Positions 33,848-45,855 of a stretch of 64,000 bases of DNA are shown piece after piece; the stretch's first letter is position 1; each line of letters starts with the position of its first letter. The stretch is from Adiantum capillus-veneris (lineage: Eukaryota > Streptophyta > Polypodiopsida > Polypodiales > Pteridaceae). The position numbers and the translations under genes are program-made. The stretch spans positions 30,165,013-30,229,012 of the forward strand of contig CM043968.1 in assembly GCA_014529385.2 (NCBI GenBank). Direction: 5' to 3'. The notes under the pieces were generated by a model. That model saw only the letters and a list, made by a program, of their open reading frames with translations, was not told where the DNA came from and made no database searches.

Positions 33848-34550
33848 TTAGTAAATCTACAACAAGCAAATTAAGGCACTCAATGTAGCTACATCCATCC
33901 CTCGTGCGAAATTTCAAAATAAGTTCTCCTTTGTTTCTGTGAGATTGTCCACTTTAAGTCTCCCACACAATGTACATCTCGAGTTGTTGGCACAGCATCA
34001 GGTGAGCCCTCCAGTAGTCTCTATGGTTGAGCCCTCAAGTACTCCCACTCGGTGGAGTTCTGTCCCAATTTGCCACTTTTTTGTACTTCAAGAAGTGGTT
34101 TTCCCACTTGTCATGACTTTGAAGCACGGTACAGTTAAACCCCTTCTCTTGCACCTAGTTCAAAACATGACACCACCTTTCATCCTTGCTTAGAATTTTG
34201 TTTTTATCCTCTCATGTTCTTATTTCAACATCCAAGCCATGTCACTTTGCATCGGCAAGAATTCTTGTCTCAGATAGTTGGAGCCTTCTTTGCCGCCATT
34301 TTTGCTCGATGTGCTCTTTTTGAAGCTTGCTCCCTTTGCATTTTTGACCACCTTCACCAAGCTCAGTAGGAGCTTCCGTGTTGGCAGATGCATTGTTGGC
34401 AAGTTTTGGTGGTAGACTTCCTATGGGAGCAATGCCTGGTGAGTCTACTGTCACATTCTGTCTTGAGCTTATGGGAAGCCTCACATCAGCCGGTGTAGAC
34501 CCTGTCAAATTGGGTATTGGAGGGATGATTTGGCTGGTGGGATTCTTGGA

Positions 34551-35070
<520 letters not shown>

Positions 35071-35179
35071 AGACTACTCTATCATTGCAGGTTGGTGAGG
35101 GTTATGGGAAGCTTGACAGTTAAAAATCATTGCTCATGTGAAAGGAAAAGAAATTCCATCACTCAGAGAGAGAGAGAGA

Positions 35180-35290
35180 GGGGACTTTTCACCTGCAAAA
35201 CGATTGTGTGTGTGTGGAGAAGAGATAAAGGTGGTGCATGGGCTTGCAACATGTAGCCAATGATTTGAATGCGCTTGATGGAGTTGTGTG
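35180..35290. repeat. Dispersed duplicate, partner at 39539-39650
   Basis: GGACTTTTCACCTGCAAAAC to GCGCTTGATGGAGTTG is almost identical to 39539-39650. Both copies follow an AG tract and include a short (GT)n. Confidence 0.9.
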
Positions 35291-35729
35291 GAATTCGGCT
35301 TTAATTGAATGTTGATGTACAGGGCCCAAGCGGGATATGGTTAAAGCCTTTGAATATGTTATCCCTTAATGTGTGGTGTCTTACGAATGATGGTTCAATA
35401 GTAATATCATGCTCACCAAGATGGTCAAAAAATTTTAGGATATTTTCAAACCGTTTTTTACTCTGCAAACACAAAGTTCATTAAGATCAAAAGGTTTAGC
35501 AAAGGTATCAATGGGTTTATACAAGTATTGGCCAACATTATTTAATGTGAAAATGCTCAAGATTAATTTTTATTCCAATATCCTTTAACATTTCATCAAA
35601 AAAAGTGTGAGGGTATATAAACTCCATAAATTATTAATGAAAGTTAAATGAATAAACCGATGTTTACTTTTATTACCTTGTTTAAACCATTGTAACTCAT
35701 TAGTTCTAGTAATTAAATGTCGTACCTTG
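35291..35729. other. Non-coding, no feature recognised
   Basis: AT-rich; no supported ORF. Confidence 0.3.
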
Positions 35730-37806
35730 TAATATTGTATTCAAGCATCCTTGGAGTTTTGCCAAAGTCCTCAGATCCACGAAATTGTCGAGTTGTTTCG
35801 ATGATGATGTTGTATTGCTTGGTGTATTAGCAATACGCTTTTGCTGGTCCCTACTTCTAGAGGGTTTGAAAATTGTGTCAATGGTTAGACCAATTGGGTG
35901 GTGTTGAACTCGAGAGAGGAGTGGAGTTCCAGGTGTATATAATACTAAACCTTTTGCTGCATCACTCAGATGTTCATGAAGAGCATAAAAGACTACTACC
36001 GCATGCCGAACTTCAATGGGAAAAGATGTTACCCATCCAATGAAAGCATATACCTGTGCAGGCCCAAAGGAGTAAGGAAAGAACTTCGGAAGATTTTGAA
36101 ATACAAACCAAAGAAGGTGATCAAACCATATGATCGTTGCTGGGCAGTTAGAATTGGGATTCTTCTTACAAGTACACTTGATGAATGGTCTGTATGTGTT
36201 TCAACAATTCTTCAAGAACTTCTGAATGTCATTTTCTTTCTCATTGAGTGATAGTCCCTTTGTACGGGCTACCATGGAAGTATTAGAGTACTTTATACTA
36301 TCAATGTCTGACAGTTTTATCTGTTTTAGTGTAAAAGGTTTATCCTACGATAGTAGATGTTTTGATTGAAGTGCTAATGTTTTGCATTGTTCTACCACAT
36401 CAGGTGGTAAACTACGAAGTAGAGCTAAAGAGTCAATTGTGAATGGAGCACATTGATTCAGTATCTCAAAATCCCAAAGTTTGTTTTCAAGGAGAATAGT
36501 GTCGAGCTCAATCTGTCTGAAAGGGAGTAGCAGAATGACTTTCAAAAAAATTTGGGCATAGACCTTTCAATTTTTGGAGAAGAAGGGTCATTTGTTAGGC
36601 CTAGGGCCTCCTTTTCTTCTTGATCCAAGAGATCTAGATCCAAAAGAGGGTTCACAATCTCTTGAGATTGTCTAATTGCCAGAGGAAGGATAGGGGGATT
36701 ATTGATAAAATAGAGCTTATTAACTATGGAAGGTAGTGATGAAAAGTAGAATTTTAAATCCGAAAAGTCTTGAGCATCAATAAAACATAATGATAATATG
36801 TAATAGAAAAGAATTTAGTGAATTAATTAGTTGTGTAGGTTCTTTTCTGGCAAGGGCTAAGAGTTTTAACCTCATTAACAAATGTTGTTTTTAAAGCTAA
36901 AATCTCTTGTTCCTGTATTGCTTTTTTCTCATAGTCAAGAAGACTCTTATGAAAGTCCGTCCCTTTGAAGCATGATAGTAAGCATTGTGGTCCAATAGGA
37001 GGGATATGAAACCTTCTATCGTCGGAGTATCCAAATCGTGTGAGAGATACAATCCAGCCAACGTGAAGGATGTTACCAGAGATAAATTTGTAAATAGCTT
37101 ATAATGAAGGCAAGTTCAATATATGGTAGTAGTCCGACCAAGGACAACTCGGGAAATAAAGAGAGAGAGCTTAAATTTGACATCCCCTCTTATAGAACCA
37201 TATATTGACACTTGACCCAAAATAGATAAGACCTAAATTACAGTAGAAAATATATGAAGACAAAATCGACACAATCCAATTTTTTGTAAATGAAGCTGCT
37301 ACATTCGATTCTGGTAGGAGACAAATTGAGTCTCAGATTCCATGAGAGAATAGACCTATACCTGCCACCATCCAGCACAAGCAACTACTTAAAACATGGG
37401 CAACCTTGATGGGAAGACAGGTATCCAAACAGTCTATTCTTCTTGTTATTGCTATCACATAGCCCTAAACCCCTTCACTCTCCTTATATGCATTTCGACG
37501 GAGTTTTTTCTTTGCTTCTCTAGTAGGCATTATCCGTATTTTAACGGTATTTTCTACAGTAATTCTATTTGGCAGACTTTCCTCTACCATAATTTCAACT
37601 GGTACACTGGTTGTTTCAGGTTTGATGATGAAGGCTGATTTGCATCCTTCCAGAAAATCACATATGGAGGAGGGACTTGGCTTTCCATTGGATAGGTAGC
37701 ATCTCTTCTGAGTTTTTGGGCTCGCATTCTCAAAGGATGGTATATCACCCATAGTTTGGCTTTCGATAGATAGCATTATGCCCTGTAGTACATTTATATA
37801 AACCAA
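35730..37806 (-). pseudogene. Broken minus-strand coding region of unknown family
   Basis: Several minus-strand stretches read like decayed protein. 37806-37465 (113 codons) contains MVYINVLQGIMLSIESQTMG and a VPVEIMVEESLPNRITVEN segment. About 37075-36860 contains HVGWIVSLTRFGYSDDRRFH and FHKSLLDYEKKAIQEQEI. About 36780-36560 contains FSDLKFYFSSLPSIVNKLYF and IVNPLLDLDLLDQEEKEA. 36545-36345 is a 66-codon open stretch. About 36060-35740 contains SFPIEVRHAVVVFYALHEHL and FKPSRSRDQQKRIANTPSN. They keep one direction over 2 kb with frameshifts between. I recognise no family. An unusual retroelement polyprotein is possible. Confidence 0.35.
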
Positions 37807-39368
37807 ATCTTGTCTATTAGTGGTCTATTCTAGATGCTAGTTTCTAAGAATAATTGGAAAAAACCTCAGGTATACAACAACACTTTTATATTAACTACCT
37901 GTGAGATTTGGGCATCCTACCCTCTAATTGGATAGAATGATAGCCTCAGAGGATAAAGAGAGAGATATAGAAAAAAGGTTTTTTAGAGAAAAAGGTAGAA
38001 GCGGATCTCCATTTTTGGGGTTGTATAATGAATAAGATATATTTTGCCAAAATTTTGGCAGAGTTTAGTTTGTACGTGGCCATTTTTCAAAAAGTAGACC
38101 AGCCCTCCTTTTGTAGGAGCCTCACATGAGGATTTTTGTTTGTAAAAAATAAATAAATCTACAACTACCTATCCAAATATGTACGTGATTTCCAAGGTAT
38201 GGTTATGTCAAACCTTTAAACCTTTAGACAATCTTTTCCTTCTAGCAAAAAATTCCAAATTTTTGTTTCTATTTAAACATGTTTTTCAATTTCATCCCTC
38301 CCTCCTCTCTAAGGAGCCTCACATGAGGATTTTCTTCCATGCGCATATGTAGCATGTCATTTCCAAAATAGTTTACTTCACAAGTACCTAGTTCAAAAAA
38401 ATACAGTAGACTTTTCCTAAATGGTTTTAAAATCAATATACAAAATTTAACTTTTGCTTACAATTTCTCATTGTCTATAACAACTGAAAGAAAGAAAAGC
38501 TTATGCCAAATTCTGTTTAAACACCTCTCAGTAGACCAAAAATCTACCTGAGAACTCGGGGTCGTCATCTGTACGCTTTGTGTTGAAACCGTTTCGAATG
38601 ATTTTTGATATGAGGCTGCCAATCAAAACACATACAGAATGCTATTCATGAGTAGATGTTTACCATTATTCATTCAATCATTGTTAAAAAAAAACCTTTT
38701 TTTTGCTACGTTCTTCTCAACCATTATCTTACTATTTTTCAGATTTTGATAACAGATAAAGTTAGACCATGGTATATCAGATGTTTGCTCATGTATTTTC
38801 GACCATATATGCTACACCATGTTAACTACATTTTTATAACACACTTTTGTTTACCATTTAGACTCTTCTGATTGTGCTCCCGGATGATGAACGATTGTTC
38901 TTAGGTTGGAATCGCCTGCTGAGATGTATATGTGTGAGCCGCTTGTGTATGATCGACCAGGGCAGACCTCCTTCAAGTAAGCATGCATCGTTTTTGCAAA
39001 GCCATAAGCAAAAACGAGCAGTGCTTCCTATGATGTGTGTGTGTGTGTGAAAGAATGCTCAGAGTTGTGTGTTGGTGCACAGTAGGGTACTCTCCTCGCA
39101 TGCCCTCTGCGTTTTTTTATATGCAGCCCGCCGTGAAGTCTTTACGGTGCCTCAGTATTTTCTCCAGTTGTATGCGCCATGTTTAGGCTTGCCTTATTCG
39201 GTTCAGTTAATATCTGTCAAAGCGATAAGTTCCCTAATATGCAAGAGCTATTTGTTGAGTGAGATTGGATTCCCAGAGGGTAAAACATGAGAGCGAGGTT
39301 AAAACACTAGTGTTGTGTATTCGATAGGGCTTGGGCTATAAGTGGTTTCAATCAAATTGGTGTTGCTC
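37807..39368. other. Non-coding, repeated GAGCCTCACATGAGGATTTT phrase
   Basis: AGGAGCCTCACATGAGGATTT occurs near 38118 and 38323 in a ~205-bp imperfect repeat. A short (GT)n lies at 39037-39049. No supported gene. Confidence 0.4.
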
Positions 39369-39381
39369 CCACATCTTACGG

Positions 39382-39416
<35 letters not shown>

Positions 39417-39540
39417 CTTACCCCCAACCTTGTGTATGCCCACATCTTACGGGATTAAGAGAGAGAGAGAGGGAGGCTTACCCCCAACCTTGTGTATGCC
39501 CACATCTTACGGGATTAAGAGAGACGAGAGAGAGAGAGGA
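39369..39540. repeat. ~60-bp tandem repeat, three copies, with AG tracts
   Basis: CCCACATCTTACGGGATT at 39369, 39439 and 39499, each followed by an AG tract; GGCTTACCCCCAACCTTGTG separates them. Confidence 0.9.
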
Positions 39541-39650
39541 CTTTTCACCTGCAAAACGATTGTGTGTGTGTGTGGAGAAGAGATAAACGTGGTGCATGGG
39601 CTTGCAACATGTAGCCAATGATTTGAATGCGCTTGATGGAGTTGCGTGGT
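39541..39650. repeat. Dispersed duplicate, partner at 35180-35290
   Basis: Same text from GACTTTTCACCTGCAAAACG to GCGCTTGATGGAGTTG; the two copies diverge abruptly after GTGTGG/GCGTGG. Confidence 0.9.
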
Positions 39651-39944
39651 CCCTGAAGTTCACGCCAATTAACGAAGAAATGAAAGTGCAACTCTATCGT
39701 TTTTGGCTGAGTAGGATTCTGAGTGGCCTCGTTCAATGTTGCCAGCAAACTCCTGCATGTGCAAACACAACACACAAGTTGAGGGATGGGGTCAACCCCA
39801 ACCCGTGTGAATCCCACCTATGCCTAAATCGACATACCTTTTGTTTTTTGCAAAACTCATCATTGGTGATTGAAAATAAATTAATAGAGCCAAAAACTTT
39901 ACAAAACCTGCACATGCACAAACCATGCCATGAGACGGGGAAGC

Positions 39945-39962
39945 GTTGACCCACGGGTCAAC
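39945..39962. repeat. 18-bp palindrome
   Basis: GTTGACCC, AC, GGGTCAAC: perfect 8-bp arms around a 2-bp centre. Confidence 0.9.
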
Positions 39963-40907
39963 AGTACGACATAACTCAATTTTTGTACCAAAATCTTATT
40001 GTTTGAGAGTTATGAAATGATGCATATTATGGTTATAAACATCATTCGTAATGAGTAGCTAGTCTACTTGCAGAAGCCAGGGTGCAATGGCACTTCCAGA
40101 TTGTAAATACAAATCCATTTGACCCCTTGAACTCTTCTTTTGGTTTAACCTATGGTAGCCTTAGTATATAAGGTACCTAGGTCATTTTGTAAAGAGAACT
40201 TCTATCATATTCATAGTTTTCACCTGTTGCCGTCAACTGTGTGTGAGAGAAAGAGAAAGAGAAAGAGTGTGAGCTTCATCCTGAAGCTACTTCCCACTCG
40301 CTCATCACATTGAAGATCCGATCACACCATCGCGATAGGCTTGAGAGAGCTACATGATAATGCCAAGCATTCCACGCAAGACAGAGCACATGCGCTCACG
40401 CATCTACGAGCTATTTGTGGTCGTAAGTGTATCAAACAATGTTTATTTTTTGCGTGCAAGTAGTCATTAGAATCGTGGTGACATAAGCTACATATGGGTA
40501 CTCATAGATTTCATTTTCAAGCACTTCCAAGATTCTACTTTGTCTTCATATGTGTTTTCCACATATGGGTCTTGAGTGAGGGTTTGGAGTGTAGAGGCTT
40601 GGGGACAAGTGTATCCTAGTGAGGCAATTTTGTTCCTAGAGTTTTGTATACAATTCTGGTCTGATTTGTGAGTTTCCTTCCGTTTATGTGTATGTGGGTT
40701 GGGTGGTGTAGTTGAGAGTAGTGAGATTTTTTATTGTGTCAGTTTAGTTGGCTTTCTAGAGTGTTGTATGTGTGGGGATCTCATTTTTACAAGCTAAAGA
40801 GATTGTCTACGTGCACCTATCGTGTCATCTATGTCCTCGATTGACATTATGTTGATCTAGATTGTGTTGCATTCACTTTACAGGTGGTGTGATTCGCTCC
40901 TGCAACA
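39963..40907 (+). repeat. Probable LTR (left limit unknown)
   Basis: Ends CTCCTGCAACA immediately before a primer-binding-like site, and contains a TATA box (GTATATAAGG, about 40164-40173) followed by a transcribed-looking stretch with (GAGAAA)n. The left boundary is not defined because no second copy is present. Confidence 0.4.
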
Positions 40908-40926
40908 TTGGCATCATTGTCGGGAA
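40908..40926 (+). promoter_or_regulatory. Primer-binding-like site resembling the tRNA-Asp type
   Basis: TTGGCATCATTGTCGGGAAC resembles the TGGCGCCGTTGCCGGGGA-type PBS of several plant Ty3/gypsy lineages, with substitutions, directly after an LTR-like CAACA end. Confidence 0.4.
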
Positions 40927-42529
40927 CACAAGGACTTGAGTAGGTAATCCTTCTAACACTCGTGTGATGATTGCTTGCTTTAGTTTCAACTAAAGAGAGA
41001 AATTTTATTAAGTGGATCATGAAGAGGTTATTCCAAGATCAAGTGGACATGCTCTCTTACACACAACACCAACCAGTCATGCAAAAATGTCAATAGAAAC
41101 TTGTTTATTGCATTTTTAACCTCAAAAGCATACTTTTTAGTGATTCTAAATGCAAACAAGCACTTTAGCAAATAAATCAATGATGAATAGCTCTAGATCA
41201 GAATCATGTCACTTACCTAAAGCTACTCTTACACATCCTATGGGGTTTTTAATTTATGAGTAGAAAAACACTTCACTACCACACATGGACTAGCAGTTGA
41301 TTTTATCACCTCACAAATTACTTGACCATCAACAACTACTCTAATCTACAACTAATACTACAAATCCTAAGTAAATATATCTAGCCGAAGATCGTAAGCA
41401 AGGCACACGCTTCTTGGCGCATGCATTTACGCAATGAAATAATCAACCCAATTTTTAATCAATATTTGCTCTAATTAATACCCTTTTCATCTATATTTCT
41501 CCAATCAAGTATTACTTGCATATACACTTTAGATTGGAAAATTTCAATGCACAAATTTTGATCTCAAATCCATCAACTGAAAATGCATACACATCAAAAG
41601 GATGATCAATTTTTTCTTAGCCCATTCAAACCAAATTTGTAATCATTACAAAATCAATTGCTCATATCCCATAGCTCTAATAATCTAGACCAAATTAGAT
41701 TTGTCATTGTTCGCAAGGCTAGACACTCATGATTACGGCACTTGCAAATGCAATTCTGACCATATTCCAATTATTTGGCATACACATCAATGGAAATACA
41801 TAAAATTGTCCTCAATTTTGTGAAATTGAGTCATCCTAAGTCAATTAATCAAACACAAATCTACAAGGTCTTTTAATCATCACAATTTGCAACCAAAGCC
41901 AATCATCCATCCCCAATTTGGATATCAAATCCCATTGAGTAGGGACACACACACACACACCCAAATTTAGACCAAAAAAATATGCAATTAATCCATTAAT
42001 TTTTCTTTTTTCTTGAATTGCATACTTGATCAAGCATATATATAAATGCATGAATCCTCAATTTCTCAAAATTAATCCTGATTTTACCTAACCAAGCAAT
42101 GCACACACTCTAAAATTAAGCACACAAATTTCAATTTGGCTCAAGTGACAATGCCAATGAGACTTACACCTAAAGATTGCACACATTTGAAAAAATTGAC
42201 AAGCATTGAGGTGTCCCAAATGACCATCAATTATTGAAAAACAAGTAGTCTTGAATGGACACAATTTTTTCCCAATTTTTTTAGGCAAATAGGCATGGCC
42301 AATGATTGGGATTGCCTACCATACACATCAATTAGATGATTGCACACTCGCATATCAGCAATTAACTTAGTTTCTATGCATGCATACACTCAAATTTTGT
42401 CCTTTAGCATATATCTTACACAAGTTGGAACTCAAATGAGCCCAAGATGTGTACAAAATAAATGGAAAATAATGATGGTGCAAAGTCTTTCACACCTTTC
42501 TTGTGCACAATTGATGAAGTATTAGCCAC
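40927..42529. other. A-rich non-coding region
   Basis: No ORF above about 70 codons and no domain. If 39963-40926 is an LTR plus PBS, this would be a coding-free interior (LARD-like). Confidence 0.4.
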
Positions 42530-43650
42530 TACTAGCACCAACAATAGAAATGGGCCCCAAGCACTTGCACAACCTAAACCCTCCACGAGAATGCTTCCTA
42601 GCCAAACTTGTTTCCAGGCGGATAGACACCCAAGGAAGGTTACTAGTTGTAGAATACAAGTACGCTGGTGTAGTGATGAGAAGTGATCCATTCTCAAAAT
42701 ACAAATGAGCCCCAAGTACTTGCACCACCTAAGCACTCTACAAGAATGCTTCCTATCCAAAACAACTTCCAAGCTACATGTAGACACCTAGGGGAAGTAA
42801 CTAGTCGTAAAATACAAGTATGCTCGCTTAGTGAGGAAAGTTCCATTCCAACAGTAGAAATGGCCTCCCCCAAAGGAGGTATCTAGTTATAAAATACAAG
42901 TAGACTAGTGTAGTGATGAGAAGAGCTCCATTTCAACAATAGAAACAAGACCCAATCACTTGCACTATCTAAACCATCCAAGAGGATGTTCCCTACCCAA
43001 ACTTGTTTCTAAGCAAATAGAAACGTAGGGGAGGTGACTAGTCATAAACTACAAGTACGCTTGTGTAGCTTTGAGGAGCGCTCCATTTTAACAATTGAAA
43101 TGATCCCCAAGAACTTGCACCACTTAAACCCTCCATGAGGATTCTTTCTACCCAAACCTTTTTCTAGGCATAGATAACAAGGGGAGGTATCTAGTTGTAA
43201 AATACATGTATTCCAGTGTAGTGATAAGAAACACTCCATTAGAAATGTACTCCAAGCACTTACACCACCTGGACTCTCCGTAAGAATTCTTCCTGTCCAA
43301 ACCTGCTTCTAAGTGGAGAGACGCTCGGATAGACACCTAAGGGAGGTAACTAGTTGTAAAATACAAGTATGAAGGTGTAGTGATGAGGAGCACTCCATTC
43401 CAACAATGAAAATGAGCCGCAATTACTTGCACCATCAACGAGGATGCTTCCTACCCAAGCCTATTTTCAAATGGATAGACACCCAAGGGAGGTAACTAGT
43501 CGTAAAAATATACAAGTATGAAGGTGTAGTGATGAGGCCGAACACTCCGTTCCAAGCACTTGCAACACCTAAACCCTCCAATAGAATTCCTCCTACCTAA
43601 ACCTACTTCTCGGAGGACAAACACCCAGGGGAGGTAGCTATTTGTGGACA
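42530..43650. repeat. Satellite-like tandem array, ~150-bp unit, about seven copies
   Basis: Units share CCCCAAGCACTTGCACCACC, TAAACCCTCCA, GAATGCTTCCTACCCAAAC, GATAGACACC, GGGAGGTAACTAGT, GTAAAATACAAGTA and GTGTAGTGATGAG. Unit starts are near 42555, 42709, 42949, 43103, 43250, 43417 and 43551. Units diverge visibly; one near 42860 is partial. Confidence 0.85.
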
Positions 43651-43926
43651 ATGTTATTGGAAAAAAGATATGCAAAAAACTGCATGATAAATCTCAAGGA
43701 TAGACCTCAACTTCTAACTCTAGTAAGGAATTTAAAGTTTGTGCCAAAAGGGGTTTCTAAGATGATTGAACATTGTTTATATAGGCCCCTCCAAATGTAG
43801 TGCCTCTTTGAAAATTTGGAGGCCGAGCCCCTCAAGCTTCTCAAGGGGCCAAGAGGGCCCCGACGGCAACTTAAATATCCTGGTGCGAATAGAAACTCCC
43901 GATTCCAACAAATCAATGTGAATTTG
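43651..43926. other. Non-coding flank of the tandem array
   Basis: Contains GGGGCCAAGAGGGCCCC (about 43854-43870), a short GC-rich inverted motif; no gene. Confidence 0.35.
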
Positions 43927-43961
43927 ATGTTATTAACACTCCCATGGGGTGTTAATAACAT
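43927..43961. repeat. Strong hairpin, 13-bp arms
   Basis: ATGTTATTAACAC and GTGTTAATAACAT form perfect arms around TCCCATGGG, itself nearly palindromic. A second short inverted repeat (CTTCAC...GTGAAG) follows at 43975-43993. Confidence 0.9.
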
Positions 43962-44915
43962 GAGCTATTCCCACTTCACACTTCATGTGAAGACGTGAAT
44001 AAAATCTGTGGAAATAGTGCAATTTAAATAACAACAAGTATGCTAGTTGTTATGTCTCACATTCTTATTAGTGTACTTGAATAATGGATCTTTGGTTATA
44101 TTAACTACCTAAGGCTCATCAGGGAGGTGTATAGGGTGCTTTTTCTCCCCGTTCTCTTTTGACAATCGTCCTTCTTGTTAGGGGATACACATGTCTCATC
44201 CCTCCAAAATGTGTAAATCAGTTCTTTCATTTCATCTTTGATCGTGGTACAACAAGCATATTTATGACATCAGCCAATGAAAACATTTCACCATCAACAT
44301 TTGATCTCACTCGCAATTTAGCCTTGTACAAGGACCGATGCACAACTTTAAGGACTTTCAAGACTTTTGACATATGCATGTTCTCCTTTGCATTTGACAT
44401 CATAGACAATGTTGTATTCTTCACATACAGCTCCTCATTACAACTTGGCTGCTTCACAAGAGCCAAGGTGTTTCTTGACTTCTGTACAAATGCCTTCGGT
44501 CCTCCTATTGAACATTTCCACAACCTTAGAGGATATTTTATTATCCAAGTTGAACTTGCTTAAGTTTTTTCCTCTCTCATTGTTTCCTCTTTCTTTGTCT
44601 CTCATAAGCCCTAATGATAATACAAATTGGATCCTCTATGTTGGGATCCATTGTCTCTAAAGGATTCCTTCTTCTACTTTCATTTGCTACCCTTGAACAC
44701 CCAAGTAAACCTACCAAATCAGATTTCAAGAAATAGTTTGCCATAAATTTATGAGATGGGGAGGAAGTGGGCTACATGGAGAGAATGCAAGGCAAAGGGA
44801 GATTGATTATTTTGAGGAAGAGGGCAAGAGGGAGAATGGTGAGATTGTTTTAATAGCATGAGAGAGAGAGAAAACATGGCTTACACGAGTTTAAGATGTG
44901 AATCATGGAGAGCCT

Positions 44916-44918
<3 letters not shown>
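43962..44918. other. Region without a recognised gene
   Basis: Overlapping ORFs on both strands (plus 44159-44563; minus 44523-44227) show no family resemblance. The minus frame (KVLKVLKVVHRSLYKAKLR) is slightly more protein-like. A gene is not supported. Confidence 0.25.

Positions 44919-45004
<86 letters not shown>
44919..45004. repeat. (AG)43 microsatellite
   Basis: Uninterrupted 86-bp AG run. Confidence 0.95.
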
Positions 45005-45011
<7 letters not shown>

Positions 45012-45193
45012 TATCATCCACAGAGGCCAACTTTGACCCATGGGACCAAAATAAAACATGAAAGTACAATGGTTCTTCCAATTGAAGCCATTGGACACAT
45101 ATGAGTTAAAGACTATGGATCCGTCCGAAAGAAAAAGGAAATCAAAGACAAAAACTAAGGAGGGTGAGAAGGAGGGGGAGTCGGGCTTGGAGT

Positions 45194-45855
45194 TCAGAAC
45201 TCTTGAATGACTGCTTTGCCCCCTCGGTAAATTGCCCATTTGCCTTGTTTGTGGGCTTCGTGCATCTTCTTGAACTCGATTGCTTTGAATTTGAGTTGGT
45301 TGGTGGTTAATTCCTTGGTAATCCAAAGCTTGGTCCCCTTGAGGAGGCTGGATTGGCATAATAGCTTCAGCCATTCCTCCTTTTCCTTGAAGGTGATGAT
45401 GTAGTGTTTGTGTGGCACTCATTTACTCGAGTAGTTGATCCAAGAGACTATGCTTGACTCGATGGTGATTGGTTGGAGGATTTCATCAAGCTTGGTGATT
45501 GCATCTTTGAGGGTGTCTTCTTCGGTGCAAACGGGTGATGGAAGCACCCCGGCCCTAACTTTGAGGGCCAGGGACTCTTGTAATTGGCGGTCTTGAAGGA
45601 CCACCTGTATTCCTATATTGATCTTCTTTGTGATGCCGTGTGCAGCCTTGTGGACCTTCTTTTGAACCACCGTGAGCGACTTGCTCATGGAGGCTTCAAC
45701 CTCCTCTGCTTTGCCAAGCAGGGTCTCTGTTCCCTTTGTATTCTTGAGCTTGTGTATGTGCATCTTGCGTGCCCCATTTTCCTCTATGAGCTCGAGAATC
45801 TGGGCTTCTAGGGCCGCAAATCTTGCTTCTTATCGTGCAAAAAGTCTTTTTTTGG
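45194..45855 (-). pseudogene. LINE ORF1 (L1-type) remnant
   Basis: Minus strand: LEAQILELIEENGARK and EEVEASMSKSLTVVQKK suggest the ORF1 coiled coil. After one frame change near 45420, HYIITFKEKEEWLKLL, LKGTKLWITKELTTNQLK and AHKQGKWAIYRGGKAVIQEF match the end of the L1 ORF1 RNA-binding region (the 'kG..i.i.edlT..Q...R' and 'Gk.a.y..gk..i' pattern). ORF2 should follow to the left but is replaced by non-coding text and the AG tract at 44919. ORF1 binds element RNA as a chaperone. It is not the same family as the LINE at 1.6-2.9 kb, judging by the different C-terminal text. Confidence 0.65.

Noticed and set aside
35970-36251. 93-codon plus-strand ORF as a gene
   Set aside because: The minus strand over the same bases reads more like protein (SFPIEVRHAVVVFYALHEHL), so the plus ORF is probably a shadow.
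35730-37806. Assignment of the broken minus-strand coding to an endogenous virus or movement-protein family
   Set aside because: No family-defining motif could be matched by eye; left as unknown.
38118-38340. CTCACATGAG as a palindrome
   Set aside because: Its reverse complement is CTCATGTGAG, so it is not self-complementary; only the ~205-bp repetition is real.
39596-39949. 117-codon ORF and possible PPR fragment (ALDGVVWNSALIEC-like text at 35.28 kb)
   Set aside because: Only one short segment looks PPR-like, its duplicate diverges directly afterwards, and no repeat of 35 residues follows.
42530-43650. CRISPR-like array
   Set aside because: Units of ~150 bp are contiguous and diverged, with no short direct repeats separated by unique spacers, and the DNA is eukaryotic.
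44159-44563. 134-codon ORF on the plus strand
   Set aside because: An equally open antisense frame overlaps it and neither resembles a known family; no coding evidence beyond length.
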